A stretch of DNA of 53,178 nucleotides, from contig SUXY01000014.1 of NCBI GenBank assembly GCA_015060705.1, forward strand, positions 1 through 53,178. The letters run 5' to 3'. Made by a program: the position numbers and the translations under genes. Positions 31,698 through 41,415 of the stretch are shown one piece after another. The stretch comes from Bacteroides sp. (GTDB lineage Bacteria; Bacteroidota; Bacteroidia; Bacteroidales; Bacteroidaceae). The notes beneath the pieces were generated by a model that searched no databases, was not told the origin of the DNA, and saw only the letters and a program-made list of their open reading frames with translations. Positions within the stretch are counted from its first letter, which is position 1; each line of letters begins with the position of its first letter.

Positions 31698-33926
31698 TTA
31701 TTTTTCAACTGTAATTGTAAAGTTTCTCATGTATATTTCCTGTTCCTTATCCTGGGTGTTGGTGAAACGGATAGCCTTGACCGGAGTCTTTTCACCATTC
31801 ACACGGATGCGGTTCTTGTTTTGTTGGAAGTCCACTTTCTGCCAATCCTGACCGTTGGTAGAGATTTCCAATGTACCCCATGCAGCTACTTCCGGCTTTC
31901 CGAAGTCGATGTCGATAGTCATCAATGGATATACTTTGTCCAGTTCGATACTTATGAAGCCCTTGCCTTGCCACTTGATGACTTCATTGGCTGGAGAAAC
32001 CAAGATGCGGTTGGTCTTCTGACGCAACGGGAGGTTTTTGAGTTGGTTTACATCGCTGGTCAATGTATGTGGAATGTAATCTGTCTTTCCGTCCAAAGCA
32101 GTACCGTATTTGTTGTTGTACATTTCAACAACCTTAGCGAATGTCTGGTCAATCAATGGCTTGATGACGAGGCCTGCAGTCTTTACACCCGGTTGGTACG
32201 GATTCTGATTGTAGGTTTGGTCTATATCGAACATTTGTTGTTGCAAAGCCTTGACATGCTTGTACTTGCGAAGGAAAAGTTCCTGATTTTCTACATTGTA
32301 TGCTTCGAGCATGGTGAACACTTCCTGTCCGGTTTCACCCATCAGCTTGTGCTGAACTAACCATGGTTTCATTTCAGAAATCAATGCAGGATTTTCCGTA
32401 GTAGTCATGAGGATATCGGCTGCTTCTTGCATCAACGTGAAAGTATCAAGTAAAGCCAAGAGATCTTCCATCGGATAGGTACCCTTGTTTAGGTATTCGT
32501 TCAGGAAACGTTCGGCTACAGGTCTCAATGCCACCGATTCTTCACGACGATAGCCATGTCCATTAGGACCGAGGTCGGAGTTGTGGGTAGCAAAGATTTC
32601 CAATTCTTTCGCAGCACTTGGTAAGATTTCCTTCATGGCATCTTTCCAAGCCTTGTCGCTATCATATTTGTCCGGATTCCAAGCATAGGAAGCAACTCCG
32701 TAAACCGCAATCAACGATGATTCGGCATGTTCCATCGGATTGGTTACAAAGCCCGACATCAAGTTGGCAATGTGGAGATCATTACCATAGACTGGACCCA
32801 TCAAGAGGTGGTCGCGTACATAGTCGGATACCGGGAAGTTCCACCATACGTATGCCGGACGCTGGATCAGATTGTTAATCCATTTCATACCACCTTTTTC
32901 GGTATCGCCTTCGTACATATCAGCAATTACACGGTCGCCTGTCCACATGATGTGGATACTTGGATTCAATTTGGTGCCGAGTGTAGTCAGGTATCCACCT
33001 TTCACATTCGACCAACTCTTGTTGTATTCAGTCGGACACATGATGAGCGGTGTAACATCTTTCTTCACCTTCACGAATTGTTCATCGATGTAGTTCAGCA
33101 ATTCTGCTTGACGGTCCGGGTTGGTACCTTCACCGGAAATATCATCGAAGAAGACAGCGAATGAGCGAACGCCCAATTCATACATCTTCTGGAACTTACC
33201 CAACAAGTTGTCACGGTCTTCCTGATTCCACTTGATGTCCTTTCCCGGATGGATAGCCCACACGAAGTTCACTGCATTTTCTTTGGCAATCTGAACCAAT
33301 TCCTTGATTTGCTTGGCTTCTTGTTCCGGATATGGCAGACGCCAGTTAGGAGAACTGTGGTATGGATCATCCTTCGGACCATAGATATACGTATTCATCT
33401 TGTTCTGTCCGTAGAACTTCAAATGACGAAGACGGGCTTCATGGCTCCAAGGAGCACCATAGAACCCTTCCACTACACCACGGAAGGTGATTTCCGGATA
33501 GTCGGTAATATCAGCAACCGGCAATTGGTTGTCTTTCAACAATTGTTCGAGTGTTTGTAATGCATAGAATGTTCCTTGTTCGTCATTTCCTGCCAAAACA
33601 ATTTCCTTCGGTTGGATACGGAGGAAGTAACCTTCTTTCTGCTTCGGAATAAACTTGTTGTATTTACGGACAGCTTTATCGCCTCTTTCACCGATAAATA
33701 CCTTGATGCCTTCTTTGGCTGCGTAGTTTCCGCCAAGCAGTGTTTTCAAACCACTGACTGCATATGGATTGGCTTCATTTTCACCATTGAGCAAGTAGTT
33801 GCCATTCAATTCAATGGTTTCTGTGGTAGCCTTGATTTGTTGAGGAGTAGGTTGCACATCAATCTGTTGTGCATAGCCAGTCATGCTTGCCATGAAGCAG
33901 ATAGTTGCTAAAAAAGTCTTCTTCAT
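31698..33926 (-). CDS. GH84 beta-N-acetylglucosaminidase (O-GlcNAcase-like)
   Basis: About 742 residues. A signal peptide (ending TGYAQ), a GH20b-like N-terminal domain, and the GH84 barrel with RGVVEGFYGAPWSHEARL and the catalytic Asp pair in FFDDISGEG (about 261-262) are visible, followed by helical and C-terminal beta domains. The sequence resembles the B. theta O-GlcNAcase BtGH84 throughout. It removes GlcNAc from glycoconjugates in the periplasm or outside. The frame is open to 33992, but it would overlap recQ. The -7 element at 33961-33968 lies inside the extension, so MKKTFLATI at 33926 (or MNMKK at 33932) is the start. Confidence 0.93.
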   Translation of the reverse strand: MKKTFLATICFMASMTGYAQQIDVQPTPQQIKATTETIELNGNYLLNGENEANPYAVSGLKTLLGGNYAAKEGIKVFIGERGDKAVRKYNKFIPKQKEGYFLRIQPKEIVLAGNDEQGTFYALQTLEQLLKDNQLPVADITDYPEITFRGVVEGFYGAPWSHEARLRHLKFYGQNKMNTYIYGPKDDPYHSSPNWRLPYPEQEAKQIKELVQIAKENAVNFVWAIHPGKDIKWNQEDRDNLLGKFQKMYELGVRSFAVFFDDISGEGTNPDRQAELLNYIDEQFVKVKKDVTPLIMCPTEYNKSWSNVKGGYLTTLGTKLNPSIHIMWTGDRVIADMYEGDTEKGGMKWINNLIQRPAYVWWNFPVSDYVRDHLLMGPVYGNDLHIANLMSGFVTNPMEHAESSLIAVYGVASYAWNPDKYDSDKAWKDAMKEILPSAAKELEIFATHNSDLGPNGHGYRREESVALRPVAERFLNEYLNKGTYPMEDLLALLDTFTLMQEAADILMTTTENPALISEMKPWLVQHKLMGETGQEVFTMLEAYNVENQELFLRKYKHVKALQQQMFDIDQTYNQNPYQPGVKTAGLVIKPLIDQTFAKVVEMYNNKYGTALDGKTDYIPHTLTSDVNQLKNLPLRQKTNRILVSPANEVIKWQGKGFISIELDKVYPLMTIDIDFGKPEVAAWGTLEISTNGQDWQKVDFQQNKNRIRVNGEKTPVKAIRFTNTQDKEQEIYMRNFTITVEK

Positions 33927-33960
33927 ATTCATATATAGTAAAAAGATTAAGATTCTTAGG

Positions 33961-33968
33961 CAAAGATA
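33961..33968 (-). promoter_or_regulatory. -7 element of the GH84-TPR unit
   Basis: TATCTTTG on the minus strand, at 33961-33968 in the recQ-GH84 intergenic gap just behind the recQ stop codon. It implies a transcript start near 33954 and so excludes the longest GH84 reading frame. Confidence 0.55.
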
Positions 33969-33972
33969 GTAT

Positions 33973-35868
33973 TTATGAAGATAGAATACCATTTTTGATG
34001 TGTATTATTTCTTCCGAGAGTAAAAAAGAAATCACCGTATTTACTTTTTCCTTATCAGCATTCAGTTGTGATAACAGTTCTGCTACCGGATAAGAAGACG
34101 TGTTCAACTTCTCCAATATCTGATTCTTTAATTCCTGAAATTCTCCCTCTTTCAGACCGGTCTGATGTTTTTGCAAACATACGTCACATTGCATACAGTT
34201 ATGTTCGTTCTTTTCTCCGAAATAGCGAAGAAGCATCCGACTACGGCAATTTTCTTCTGCCGAAGCATAATCCAGCATGGCTTTGATGCGAGCTACATAA
34301 CTTTCCTTCCTGTCTTCATAAACCTCCCGACTAAGGTGAAGGTATTTTTTCTCCAGTCTCTCGCGCGTGTATATGATATATGGTGTCTTTTTTCGAGGAA
34401 TGTAATGCAGAATACGTCGTTTGGTCAGCATCACCAACGTATCGTAGATCTGTTGACGCGTAAGTCCTGTGCGGATTTCCAATGATTCTTCGTTGATGTA
34501 AGCATAATCGGTGAATAGTCCAGTATACGAACGAAGAATGATGTTGAGTAACTTTTCGGTATCCGAATCGAATTCCTGCAATTTGTATAATTCATCTCTG
34601 CGGAGCAAGAAGATGAGTCGGGACGCATTGTCTTGTTCATCGGTGTATTCTAGGTAGCCTGCACGTGTTAGAATTTTCAAGGCACTGTCCACTTGAATTG
34701 GAAAATGTTTGAAGTTCCGGCAAAATTCATCGATGTTGAAGGCATAGGTACATCCTAAGCCGTCACCCATAGCCATTTGGTAGTAATAGTTGAGGTCTTC
34801 GTATACCTCCCGGATGTATTCTTTGTCGGGGAAGGTATCGGTGATGCGTTTGTTCAAGTTCGTCTTGTCACTTTTGGCAAATAGCAATACGGCATAGGCT
34901 TTCCTGCCATCGCGACCGGCACGACCGGCTTCCTGAAAGTAGGCTTCCGGTGAATCAGGCATGTCTACATGAACAACGAGACGTACATCAGGCTTGTCGA
35001 TTCCCATGCCAAAGGCATTGGTTGCCACCATGACGCGGTGTTCTCCGGTTAACCAACTTTTTTGTCGTTGGTCTTTAACGTCGTTGTTTAATCCTGCATG
35101 ATAGAAAGTAGCAGTGATTTGGTTGTTGCATAAGAGTTCTGCTACTTCACGGGTACGTTTGCGGTTACGGGTATAGACAATGGCAGAACCATTGACTTTG
35201 TTCAAAATATGAAGGAGCTCTTCTTGCTTGTTTTCCGTATGTCGGACAATGTATGCCAAGTTCTTCCGTTCAAAACTCATTCGGAAGGTTTGGCTTCCTT
35301 CTCTAAATCCCAATTTCAGTTGGATGTCTTTCACTACTTCGGGAGTAGCCGTTGCGGTCAATGCCAAGACGGGAACGTTGGGAAGAAGGGTTCGGATATC
35401 GGCTATTTTAAGGTATGCAGGGCGGAAGTCGTATCCCCATTGGGAGATACAATGGGATTCGTCGACGGTAATCATGCTTACCTTCATGTGTCTGAGTTTG
35501 GTTTGGAAGATTTCCGTGTCTAGACGTTCAGGAGATATATACAGGAATTTGTAATCACCGAAGATGCAGTTCTCCAGTGCTACTAAGATTTCTTCCCGAG
35601 TCATACCAGAGTAAATGGCCAATGCCTTGATTCCTCGTTCGCGAAGATTGCGCACTTGGTCTTTCATCAAAGCGATCAGTGGGGTGACGACTAGACACAA
35701 TCCTTCCTTGGCCAATGCCGGTACTTGGAAGGTAATGGATTTACCTCCACCGGTTGGCATGAGTCCCAAGGTATCGTGTCCTTCACCGATACTGTTGATG
35801 ATTTCTTCCTGAATCCCTCGGAAGTTATCATATCCCCAATACTGCTTTAATATCTCTAGGTACGTCAT
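33973..35868 (-). CDS. recQ: ATP-dependent DNA helicase RecQ
   Basis: The 631-residue helicase has Walker A MPTGGGKS (37-44), the DEAH-type box DESHC (136-140) with the RecQ-specific SQWGYDFRP, motif VI QEAGRAGRDGRKA, and the RecQ zinc cluster (CRSRM ... CMQCDVC). The C-terminus is short and no typical HRDC domain is evident. It unwinds DNA 3' to 5' in recombination repair. It follows recJ by 41 nt; RecQ and RecJ cooperate in RecF-pathway end processing, and their adjacency here fits that. Confidence 0.95.
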   Translation of the reverse strand: MTYLEILKQYWGYDNFRGIQEEIINSIGEGHDTLGLMPTGGGKSITFQVPALAKEGLCLVVTPLIALMKDQVRNLRERGIKALAIYSGMTREEILVALENCIFGDYKFLYISPERLDTEIFQTKLRHMKVSMITVDESHCISQWGYDFRPAYLKIADIRTLLPNVPVLALTATATPEVVKDIQLKLGFREGSQTFRMSFERKNLAYIVRHTENKQEELLHILNKVNGSAIVYTRNRKRTREVAELLCNNQITATFYHAGLNNDVKDQRQKSWLTGEHRVMVATNAFGMGIDKPDVRLVVHVDMPDSPEAYFQEAGRAGRDGRKAYAVLLFAKSDKTNLNKRITDTFPDKEYIREVYEDLNYYYQMAMGDGLGCTYAFNIDEFCRNFKHFPIQVDSALKILTRAGYLEYTDEQDNASRLIFLLRRDELYKLQEFDSDTEKLLNIILRSYTGLFTDYAYINEESLEIRTGLTRQQIYDTLVMLTKRRILHYIPRKKTPYIIYTRERLEKKYLHLSREVYEDRKESYVARIKAMLDYASAEENCRSRMLLRYFGEKNEHNCMQCDVCLQKHQTGLKEGEFQELKNQILEKLNTSSYPVAELLSQLNADKEKVNTVISFLLSEEIIHIKNGILSS

Positions 35869-35876
35869 TATACATT

Positions 35877-35903
35877 TTTCCCTCCCGTATGAGGGGAGGG
35901 AAA
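35877..35903. repeat. 10-bp hairpin between recJ and recQ
   Basis: Perfect stem TTTCCCTCCC / GGGAGGGAAA with a 7-nt loop, placed between the recJ stop and the recQ start. No U-run follows on the minus strand, so it is probably not a strong terminator. Confidence 0.55.
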
Positions 35904-35909
35904 GGATTA

Positions 35910-37637
35910 TTAATTCATTTCTTCAGTTGGTTTGATGTCTTCAATCTGTAATTGTACTTCACCACGTTTGTGAGTGTTTTCCTCGATGGTGTAACAGATG
36001 TCGAACGAACGCTTGGTCTTGATGTAACGGGCTTGCGAACTCTGTCCGAAAGCGATGCCGTTCATGACATTGTTGGATTTATTGTCTACCAATTCCAACT
36101 TGATGTGTTCCTGTTCACGTCCTACCACCTTGCTGGTACCATAATCGTACACATGGTGCGTACAGAATACCGGTTTGTGGTTGTCCGGCCCAAAAGGATT
36201 GAATCGCTTCAAGTCCGAATGGAATTTCGGAGTGATATCCCGGAAATCTATTTCAGCATCGATGTCGATGACCGCACTTCGTTGTTCCGGCAAGATGTTG
36301 TTGGCTACATATTCCTCGAATCGGCGGGTGAATTCTTCCACATTTTCCGCTTTCATCGACAAGCCGGCAGCATAGGTATGTCCACCGAAGTTTTCCAGCA
36401 AATCGCGACAATGCTCGATGGCCTTGTATACATCGAATCCCGAAACCGAACGTGCCGAACCGGTAGCCAAATCATTGGTACGAGTGAGAACCACAGCCGG
36501 ACGATAGTAGATTTCAGTCAAACGGGATGCCACGATACCAATCACGCCCTTGTGCCATTCCTCGTTGAAGATAACGATAGTACGGCGTTCGGACAAGTCT
36601 TCCAACTCTTCGACAATCTTGTTGGCTTCCTCGGTCATGGCCTTGTCCAAATCCTTGCGGGTTTCGTTGTATTGGTTGATTTGGTTGGCTTTCTCCAAGG
36701 CAGTCGAGAAGTCTTTTTCTACCAATAATTCTACCGCTTCCTTACCGTTCTGGATACGACCGGAAGCATTGATGCGAGGACCAATCTTGAAGACGATATC
36801 CCCTACAGTGATATCTTTATCGGTCAATCCACAAACATCAATTATCGCCTTCAATCCCACACTCGGGTTTGAATTCAATTGTTTCAAACCATGATAAGTC
36901 AAGACACGGTTCTCGCCCATAATCGGTACAATATCCGATGCTACACTGACCGCTACCAAATCGAGTAGGGGAGTGAGCTGATAGAATTCAATGCCATTGT
37001 TAATCGCAAATGCCTGCATGAACTTGAATCCGACACCACAACCGGAAAGGTGTTCGTATGGATACGTTGCATCCGGCCGCTTCGCATTCAAGATAGCGAC
37101 GGCTGGTGGCAATACATCATCGGGTACATGGTGGTCGCAGATGATGAAATCAATGCCCTTTTCCTTGGCATACGCAATTTCGTTTACCGCCTTGATACCG
37201 CAGTCCAGGACGATAATCAGTTTTACACCTGTTTCATAAGCATAATCCACTCCTTTGACTGATACCCCATAACCTTCTTCGTAACGGTCAGGAATGTAGT
37301 AGTCAATGTTGGAATAGAATTGCTGGAGAAACTTGTAGACTAGTGCAACGGCGGTTGTACCGTCTACGTCGTAGTCCCCATAAACCATGATACGCTCTTT
37401 CCGGCCCATTGCTTCATTCAAACGGTCTACGGCAATGTCCATATCCTTCATTAGGAATGGGTCATGCAGTTCGTTGAGCTGCGGACGGAAAAATCGTTTG
37501 GCCTCTGCTGCAGAAGATATCCCTCTTTCTAACAGCAACTTGCAGAGTACAGGACTAATTCCTGTCTCCTTTGCTAGTGCCTTAGCTGCTTCGGTCTGTT
37601 CTTGGCTTGGAGGTTGATAATTCCATTTGTTATTCAT
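35910..37637 (-). CDS. recJ: Single-stranded-DNA-specific exonuclease RecJ
   Basis: The 575-residue protein has the DHH phosphoesterase motifs: VYGDYDVDGTTA (motif I, 85-96), VLDCG (about 143-147), ICDHHVPDD (motif III, DHH 168-170), then the DHHA1 block NASGRIQNGKEAVELL and SARSVSGFDVYKAI. It lacks a signal peptide. It degrades single-stranded DNA 5' to 3' in recombination and mismatch repair, and it is upstream of recQ on the same strand. Confidence 0.95.
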   Translation of the reverse strand: MNNKWNYQPPSQEQTEAAKALAKETGISPVLCKLLLERGISSAAEAKRFFRPQLNELHDPFLMKDMDIAVDRLNEAMGRKERIMVYGDYDVDGTTAVALVYKFLQQFYSNIDYYIPDRYEEGYGVSVKGVDYAYETGVKLIIVLDCGIKAVNEIAYAKEKGIDFIICDHHVPDDVLPPAVAILNAKRPDATYPYEHLSGCGVGFKFMQAFAINNGIEFYQLTPLLDLVAVSVASDIVPIMGENRVLTYHGLKQLNSNPSVGLKAIIDVCGLTDKDITVGDIVFKIGPRINASGRIQNGKEAVELLVEKDFSTALEKANQINQYNETRKDLDKAMTEEANKIVEELEDLSERRTIVIFNEEWHKGVIGIVASRLTEIYYRPAVVLTRTNDLATGSARSVSGFDVYKAIEHCRDLLENFGGHTYAAGLSMKAENVEEFTRRFEEYVANNILPEQRSAVIDIDAEIDFRDITPKFHSDLKRFNPFGPDNHKPVFCTHHVYDYGTSKVVGREQEHIKLELVDNKSNNVMNGIAFGQSSQARYIKTKRSFDICYTIEENTHKRGEVQLQIEDIKPTEEMN

Positions 37638-37729
37638 TTTATATATGTTTTTTCTTTTTTTTCTTCTCTCGGAGGATAGGTTTTGACCCTATTTAGGCAA
37701 CCTATCATATTCAATCCGTAAAGTTAGGA

Positions 37730-37787
37730 AAAAACAAATAAAAATACCGCTAATTCCGTCGATATTTTAACGGAATTAACGGTATTA
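37730..37787 (-). terminator. Terminator of the C1B peptidase gene
   Basis: A 17-bp stem with one mismatch (37744-37760 with 37771-37787) and a 10-nt loop is followed on the minus strand by TTTTTATTTGTTTTTT. It is a strong intrinsic terminator 24 nt beyond the stop codon. Confidence 0.85.
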
Positions 37788-37811
37788 ATGAAAATATAGC
37801 TTAATAGACTA

Positions 37812-39011
37812 TTATTTGAGGCCTAATTTCTTAGCGATATCCTTTGGAAGAGCATCCTTGTGAACAACGATGTTCATAGTTTTGTAACGAACAAATGCCT
37901 TAGATGCATACCAAATACCATTGTACTTGCTGTTAGTACCCCAAGAGTTCTTTACCATGTAATATTCATTACCTTCCTGATCCTTAGCGATACCGAAGAT
38001 CTGCATACCGTGGTCGTCAGTAGTTTCGTAGTTGTCGTATGCCAACTGACGTTCTTCTTGAGTCACCCACTTCTGTGGCTGTGGCTTAGTATTGAGCTTC
38101 TTTTCTTCCGGCTTCAACTTCAACCAGTGTGCCATGTCAGAGCCGCTCAATTCCTGAGCCTTTTCAGCATCCGGCATAGTAGCTACACCATTACGAGTAA
38201 AGCCGCTTTCACTTACGTCAGAACCCCAAGCGATAGTATAACCGTTCATGATGGCATTGTCGAATACCTGCATGAATTCGTCGATAGGCAAGTTGTAAGA
38301 TTCAGCCCAACGCCAGTTGTCCTGGATTTCAAGAACGAAAGAAGAATAGAATGGGTGGTGAGTATAAGAAGTCAAAGATACATAGTCATCAGCATTCAAG
38401 CCCAATGATTCGTAGAATGACTTCGGAGTGTATTCCTTACCATTGTAAGTGAACTTTTCCGGACGTTCACCCAAATAGATGTCATGAATAGAAGCGATAG
38501 CCTTCTTCCACAACAATTGGTTGTTGGCATCTTTTTGCAAGCTGCGGAGTCTACCCTTTGCGATAGCTTCAACTACAGCGTTACTTACAGCTGTCAATTC
38601 AGTGTGGTTACTCAAAGTATCACCATACATTACACCCGGACGCATTTCAGCTTCAGGAACCATACCGAATGTTTCCATACCATAAAGTACATCGTAGAAT
38701 GAACCACCTTGTGAGAAAGATACGTCACCGTGAGTACGAACAGCCTTGTCAGCACGATCCAAATAAGTATTGTGAACCAAGAACATTTCTGACAAATCGT
38801 ATTCACCCTTGCCCATACGGAGCAATTCAGATTCGATGAATGCCAATGAAGAGTAGCACCAGCATGTACCGGCACGATTTTGGTTCTTAACCGATGTGAT
38901 AGGGTTTTCCTTTACAACTGTAAATACGAAACCTTCTTCTTTGTTGGCTTCTTGAGCCATACCGCTAACACAGAACAAACCGAGAGCGGCAGCAGTTAAA
39001 AGTTTTTTCAT
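37812..39011 (-). CDS. Secreted C1B-family cysteine peptidase (bleomycin-hydrolase-like)
   Basis: The 399-residue protein has a signal peptide (1-20, SGMAQ). The papain-type triad is visible: NQNRAGTCWCYSS (Cys50 with the oxyanion Gln44), DDHGMQIFGIA (His) and VKNSWGT (Asn). Large insertions between Cys and His are typical of the C1B/PepC class. Unlike classical bleomycin hydrolase it is exported. It lies 25 nt behind an M24 peptidase gene, so the two probably form a peptide-degrading operon ended by a strong terminator. Confidence 0.9.
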   Translation of the reverse strand: MKKLLTAAALGLFCVSGMAQEANKEEGFVFTVVKENPITSVKNQNRAGTCWCYSSLAFIESELLRMGKGEYDLSEMFLVHNTYLDRADKAVRTHGDVSFSQGGSFYDVLYGMETFGMVPEAEMRPGVMYGDTLSNHTELTAVSNAVVEAIAKGRLRSLQKDANNQLLWKKAIASIHDIYLGERPEKFTYNGKEYTPKSFYESLGLNADDYVSLTSYTHHPFYSSFVLEIQDNWRWAESYNLPIDEFMQVFDNAIMNGYTIAWGSDVSESGFTRNGVATMPDAEKAQELSGSDMAHWLKLKPEEKKLNTKPQPQKWVTQEERQLAYDNYETTDDHGMQIFGIAKDQEGNEYYMVKNSWGTNSKYNGIWYASKAFVRYKTMNIVVHKDALPKDIAKKLGLK

Positions 39012-39036
39012 TTTAGTAGATATTTAAATTAGTAAT

Positions 39037-40428
39037 TTATTCATTCATAATGTCTTCCACTTCTTCTACGGTGATAGGAATACGCTTTTCACCGAGGAAA
39101 CGTGAACCGTCAGGAGTAATCAAAATGTCATCTTCCAAACGGATACCGCCGAAGTCCTTAAAGCTTTCAATGGCATCGTAGTTGATGAAGTCGAGATGCA
39201 TGGCTTCAGCTCTCCACTTGTCAATCAAGGCAGGGATGAAGTAACAACCTGGTTCATCGGTCATGACGAATCCTTCCTGCAAACGACGGCCCATACGGAG
39301 AGAAGCCAAACCGAATTGGGTAGAAGGACGTGTTTCATCATCATAACCAACATAGATTTGACCTAAGTCTTCCATGTCGTGAACATCAAGACCCATCATG
39401 TGACCCAATCCGTGAGGGAGGAACAAAGCGTGTGCACCAGCAGCAACTGCATCGTCCACATTACCCTTCATCAAGCCCAAGTCTTTCAAACCTTGTGCCA
39501 ATACCTTACATACTTCCAAATGTACTTCCTTATATGTGATACCCGGACGAGTCAGTTCCAAAGCCTTGCCATGGCAAGCCAATACGATGTTATAAATATC
39601 TTTTTGACGGCCTTCGAACTTACCGCCTACTGGTACGGTACGAGTATGGTCCGAACAATAGTTGCTGATTCGTTCTGCACCGGCGTCGGTCAACATCATA
39701 CGACCTACTTCCAAAGTATGGCTGTGGTCGTGGTTGTGTAAGGTTTCGCCATGTTGAGTCAAAATAGTAGCAAATGAAGTCTTGCTTCCGTAAGAAGCCG
39801 CAATACCTTCCAGTACACCGGCAATGTATTGTTCGCTTACACCCGGCTTGCAAAGACGCATGGCTGCGGTGTGCATTTCATAACCGATGTTACAAGCCAA
39901 GTCAAGCTCGATGATTTCGCAAGCTTCCTTCACAGCACGGAGATCAACTACTGCCTTGATGAGTTCCAAAGAAGCATATTTATTGACGATGGATGCCTTG
40001 ATGCCTGTCAATGCTTCCAACCAAATCATGTTGTCATATCTGTAAGGAGGAAGGAAGTGTACCTTTCTACCTTGTGAGATGGCTTTGCCTACCACTTCCC
40101 AAAGTTGGGTAAGCGGCATGGTCTTCTGGACACCTACCTGAGCAGCCAAGTCCTTGATGCTCGGTTGAGGACCCATCCAGATGATGTCGTCGATGTCTAC
40201 ATCATTGCCGAAGAAGATATCTTCACCGGCTTCGATATCCAATACCCCTGCATAACCCGGATGCGATTGTCCGAAGAAATAGAGGAATGAACTGTCTTGA
40301 CGATATTTGTAACAATTGTCCGGATAGTTGGCAGGCGCTTCGTTGTTGCCCAACAAAAGGATAATGCCACTTTCAACCTTGTTTCTCAGTGCCTGACGGC
40401 GTCTTTCGTATGTACTAGACTCAAACAT
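39037..40428 (-). CDS. pepP: M24B Xaa-Pro aminopeptidase
   Basis: The 463-residue cytoplasmic enzyme has the PepP N-terminal domain (1-170, FYFFGQSHPGYAGVL-like) and the pita-bread catalytic domain with dinuclear metal ligands: TDAGAE and CSDHTRTVP (Asp ligands), FLPHGLGHMMGLDVHD (His), MTDEPGCYF (Glu) and IRLEDD (Glu). It releases N-terminal residues that precede proline. It is the first gene of the unit with the C1B peptidase and has its own promoter. Confidence 0.92.
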   Translation of the reverse strand: MFESSTYERRRQALRNKVESGIILLLGNNEAPANYPDNCYKYRQDSSFLYFFGQSHPGYAGVLDIEAGEDIFFGNDVDIDDIIWMGPQPSIKDLAAQVGVQKTMPLTQLWEVVGKAISQGRKVHFLPPYRYDNMIWLEALTGIKASIVNKYASLELIKAVVDLRAVKEACEIIELDLACNIGYEMHTAAMRLCKPGVSEQYIAGVLEGIAASYGSKTSFATILTQHGETLHNHDHSHTLEVGRMMLTDAGAERISNYCSDHTRTVPVGGKFEGRQKDIYNIVLACHGKALELTRPGITYKEVHLEVCKVLAQGLKDLGLMKGNVDDAVAAGAHALFLPHGLGHMMGLDVHDMEDLGQIYVGYDDETRPSTQFGLASLRMGRRLQEGFVMTDEPGCYFIPALIDKWRAEAMHLDFINYDAIESFKDFGGIRLEDDILITPDGSRFLGEKRIPITVEEVEDIMNE

Positions 40429-40468
40429 AATATTATGAATTGTGAAACTTTTTAAAACTTAGTTTTTG

Positions 40469-40476
40469 CAAATGTA
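40469..40476 (-). promoter_or_regulatory. -7 element of the pepP-C1B unit
   Basis: TACATTTG on the minus strand, 40 nt upstream of the start codon and divergent from the patatin promoter. Confidence 0.55.
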
Positions 40477-40495
40477 ATACTTTTCTCTTGATTTG

Positions 40496-40528
40496 TTGTG
40501 TCATTTTACAATTAAAAAGATAACTTTG
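40496..40528 (+). promoter_or_regulatory. Promoter of the patatin-DMT unit
   Basis: TTG at 40496-40498 and TAACTTTG at 40521-40528, 22 nt apart, which is slightly longer than the usual spacing. Confidence 0.5.
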
Positions 40529-40571
40529 TCCACGTTTTTTGGAGAAATAATTAGATAAACGGGTAATTGGC

Positions 40572-41411
40572 ATGATAAAGATAGACGAAAAGACAGCTTT
40601 GGTGCTTGAAGGTGGTGGAATGCGTGGCGTTTTCACTTGCGGTGTGTTGGATTATCTGATGGACCAAAAAATCAGTTTTCCGTATGCTATTGGTGTCTCT
40701 GCCGGAGCATGCAACGGTCTTTCCTACATGTCCCATCAACGGGGGAGAGGGAAATTCAGCAACATCGACCTCTTGGCCAAATATAAATATATAGGAATAC
40801 GTCCGTTGGTGAAGAAGCGTGGATTGATTGACCAGCAGTTGTTGTTCCATCGTTTCCCCGACAGAATCCTACCTTATAATTATAAGGCATACGCCGAAAA
40901 CCCGGGCCGTTTTGAAATGGTCACGACCGATTGCATGACCGGACGTGCCTGTTATTGGGAAGAGAAATTCGATGAGAAACGCATTATCGATATTGTGAAG
41001 GCATCGAGCAGCTTGCCGTATGCTTGTCCGATTATTTATGTGGACGGGCGTCCAATGCTGGACGGAGGCATTGTCGATTCCATTCCCTTGCTCCGTGCTT
41101 ATGAGCTAGGTTATGACAAGTGTGTAGTGGTGCTGACCCGCAACAAGGGTTATCGCAAATCCACTAAAAAGGTGCCCGTACCTAGTTTCATCTATAAGAA
41201 ATACCCTCGTTTGAGGGTGGCGTTGCGCAATCGTAACAAGATTTACAACGAGCAACTGGAATTGGTGGAACGTCTGGAAGAGGAAGGAAAGATTATTGTG
41301 ATTCGTCCCGAAAAACCAATTGTGGTGGGACGTATGGAGACCAGTGTAAAGAAATTGACAGACTTGTACGAGCAGGGTTATGCTTGTGCCAAGAAGGTGA
41401 TAGAAGGATAG
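40572..41411 (+). CDS. Patatin-like phospholipase
   Basis: The 279-residue protein has the oxyanion motif EGGGMRGVF (13-21), the nucleophile elbow GVSAG (Ser43) and the catalytic Asp in MLDGGIVDS (about 164). This is the YjjU-type bacterial patatin form with Ser-Asp dyad. No signal peptide is seen, so it probably acts on cytoplasmic-side lipids. It is followed after 4 nt by a DMT transporter gene; whether the two act together is unknown. Confidence 0.9.
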   Translation: MIKIDEKTALVLEGGGMRGVFTCGVLDYLMDQKISFPYAIGVSAGACNGLSYMSHQRGRGKFSNIDLLAKYKYIGIRPLVKKRGLIDQQLLFHRFPDRILPYNYKAYAENPGRFEMVTTDCMTGRACYWEEKFDEKRIIDIVKASSSLPYACPIIYVDGRPMLDGGIVDSIPLLRAYELGYDKCVVVLTRNKGYRKSTKKVPVPSFIYKKYPRLRVALRNRNKIYNEQLELVERLEEEGKIIVIRPEKPIVVGRMETSVKKLTDLYEQGYACAKKVIEG

Positions 41412-41415
41412 AACT

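Noticed and set aside
33927-33992. N-terminal extension of the GH84 protein (MVFYLHKYY...)
   Set aside because: It overlaps the end of recQ and contains the gene's own -7 promoter element; a normal signal peptide starts at 33926.
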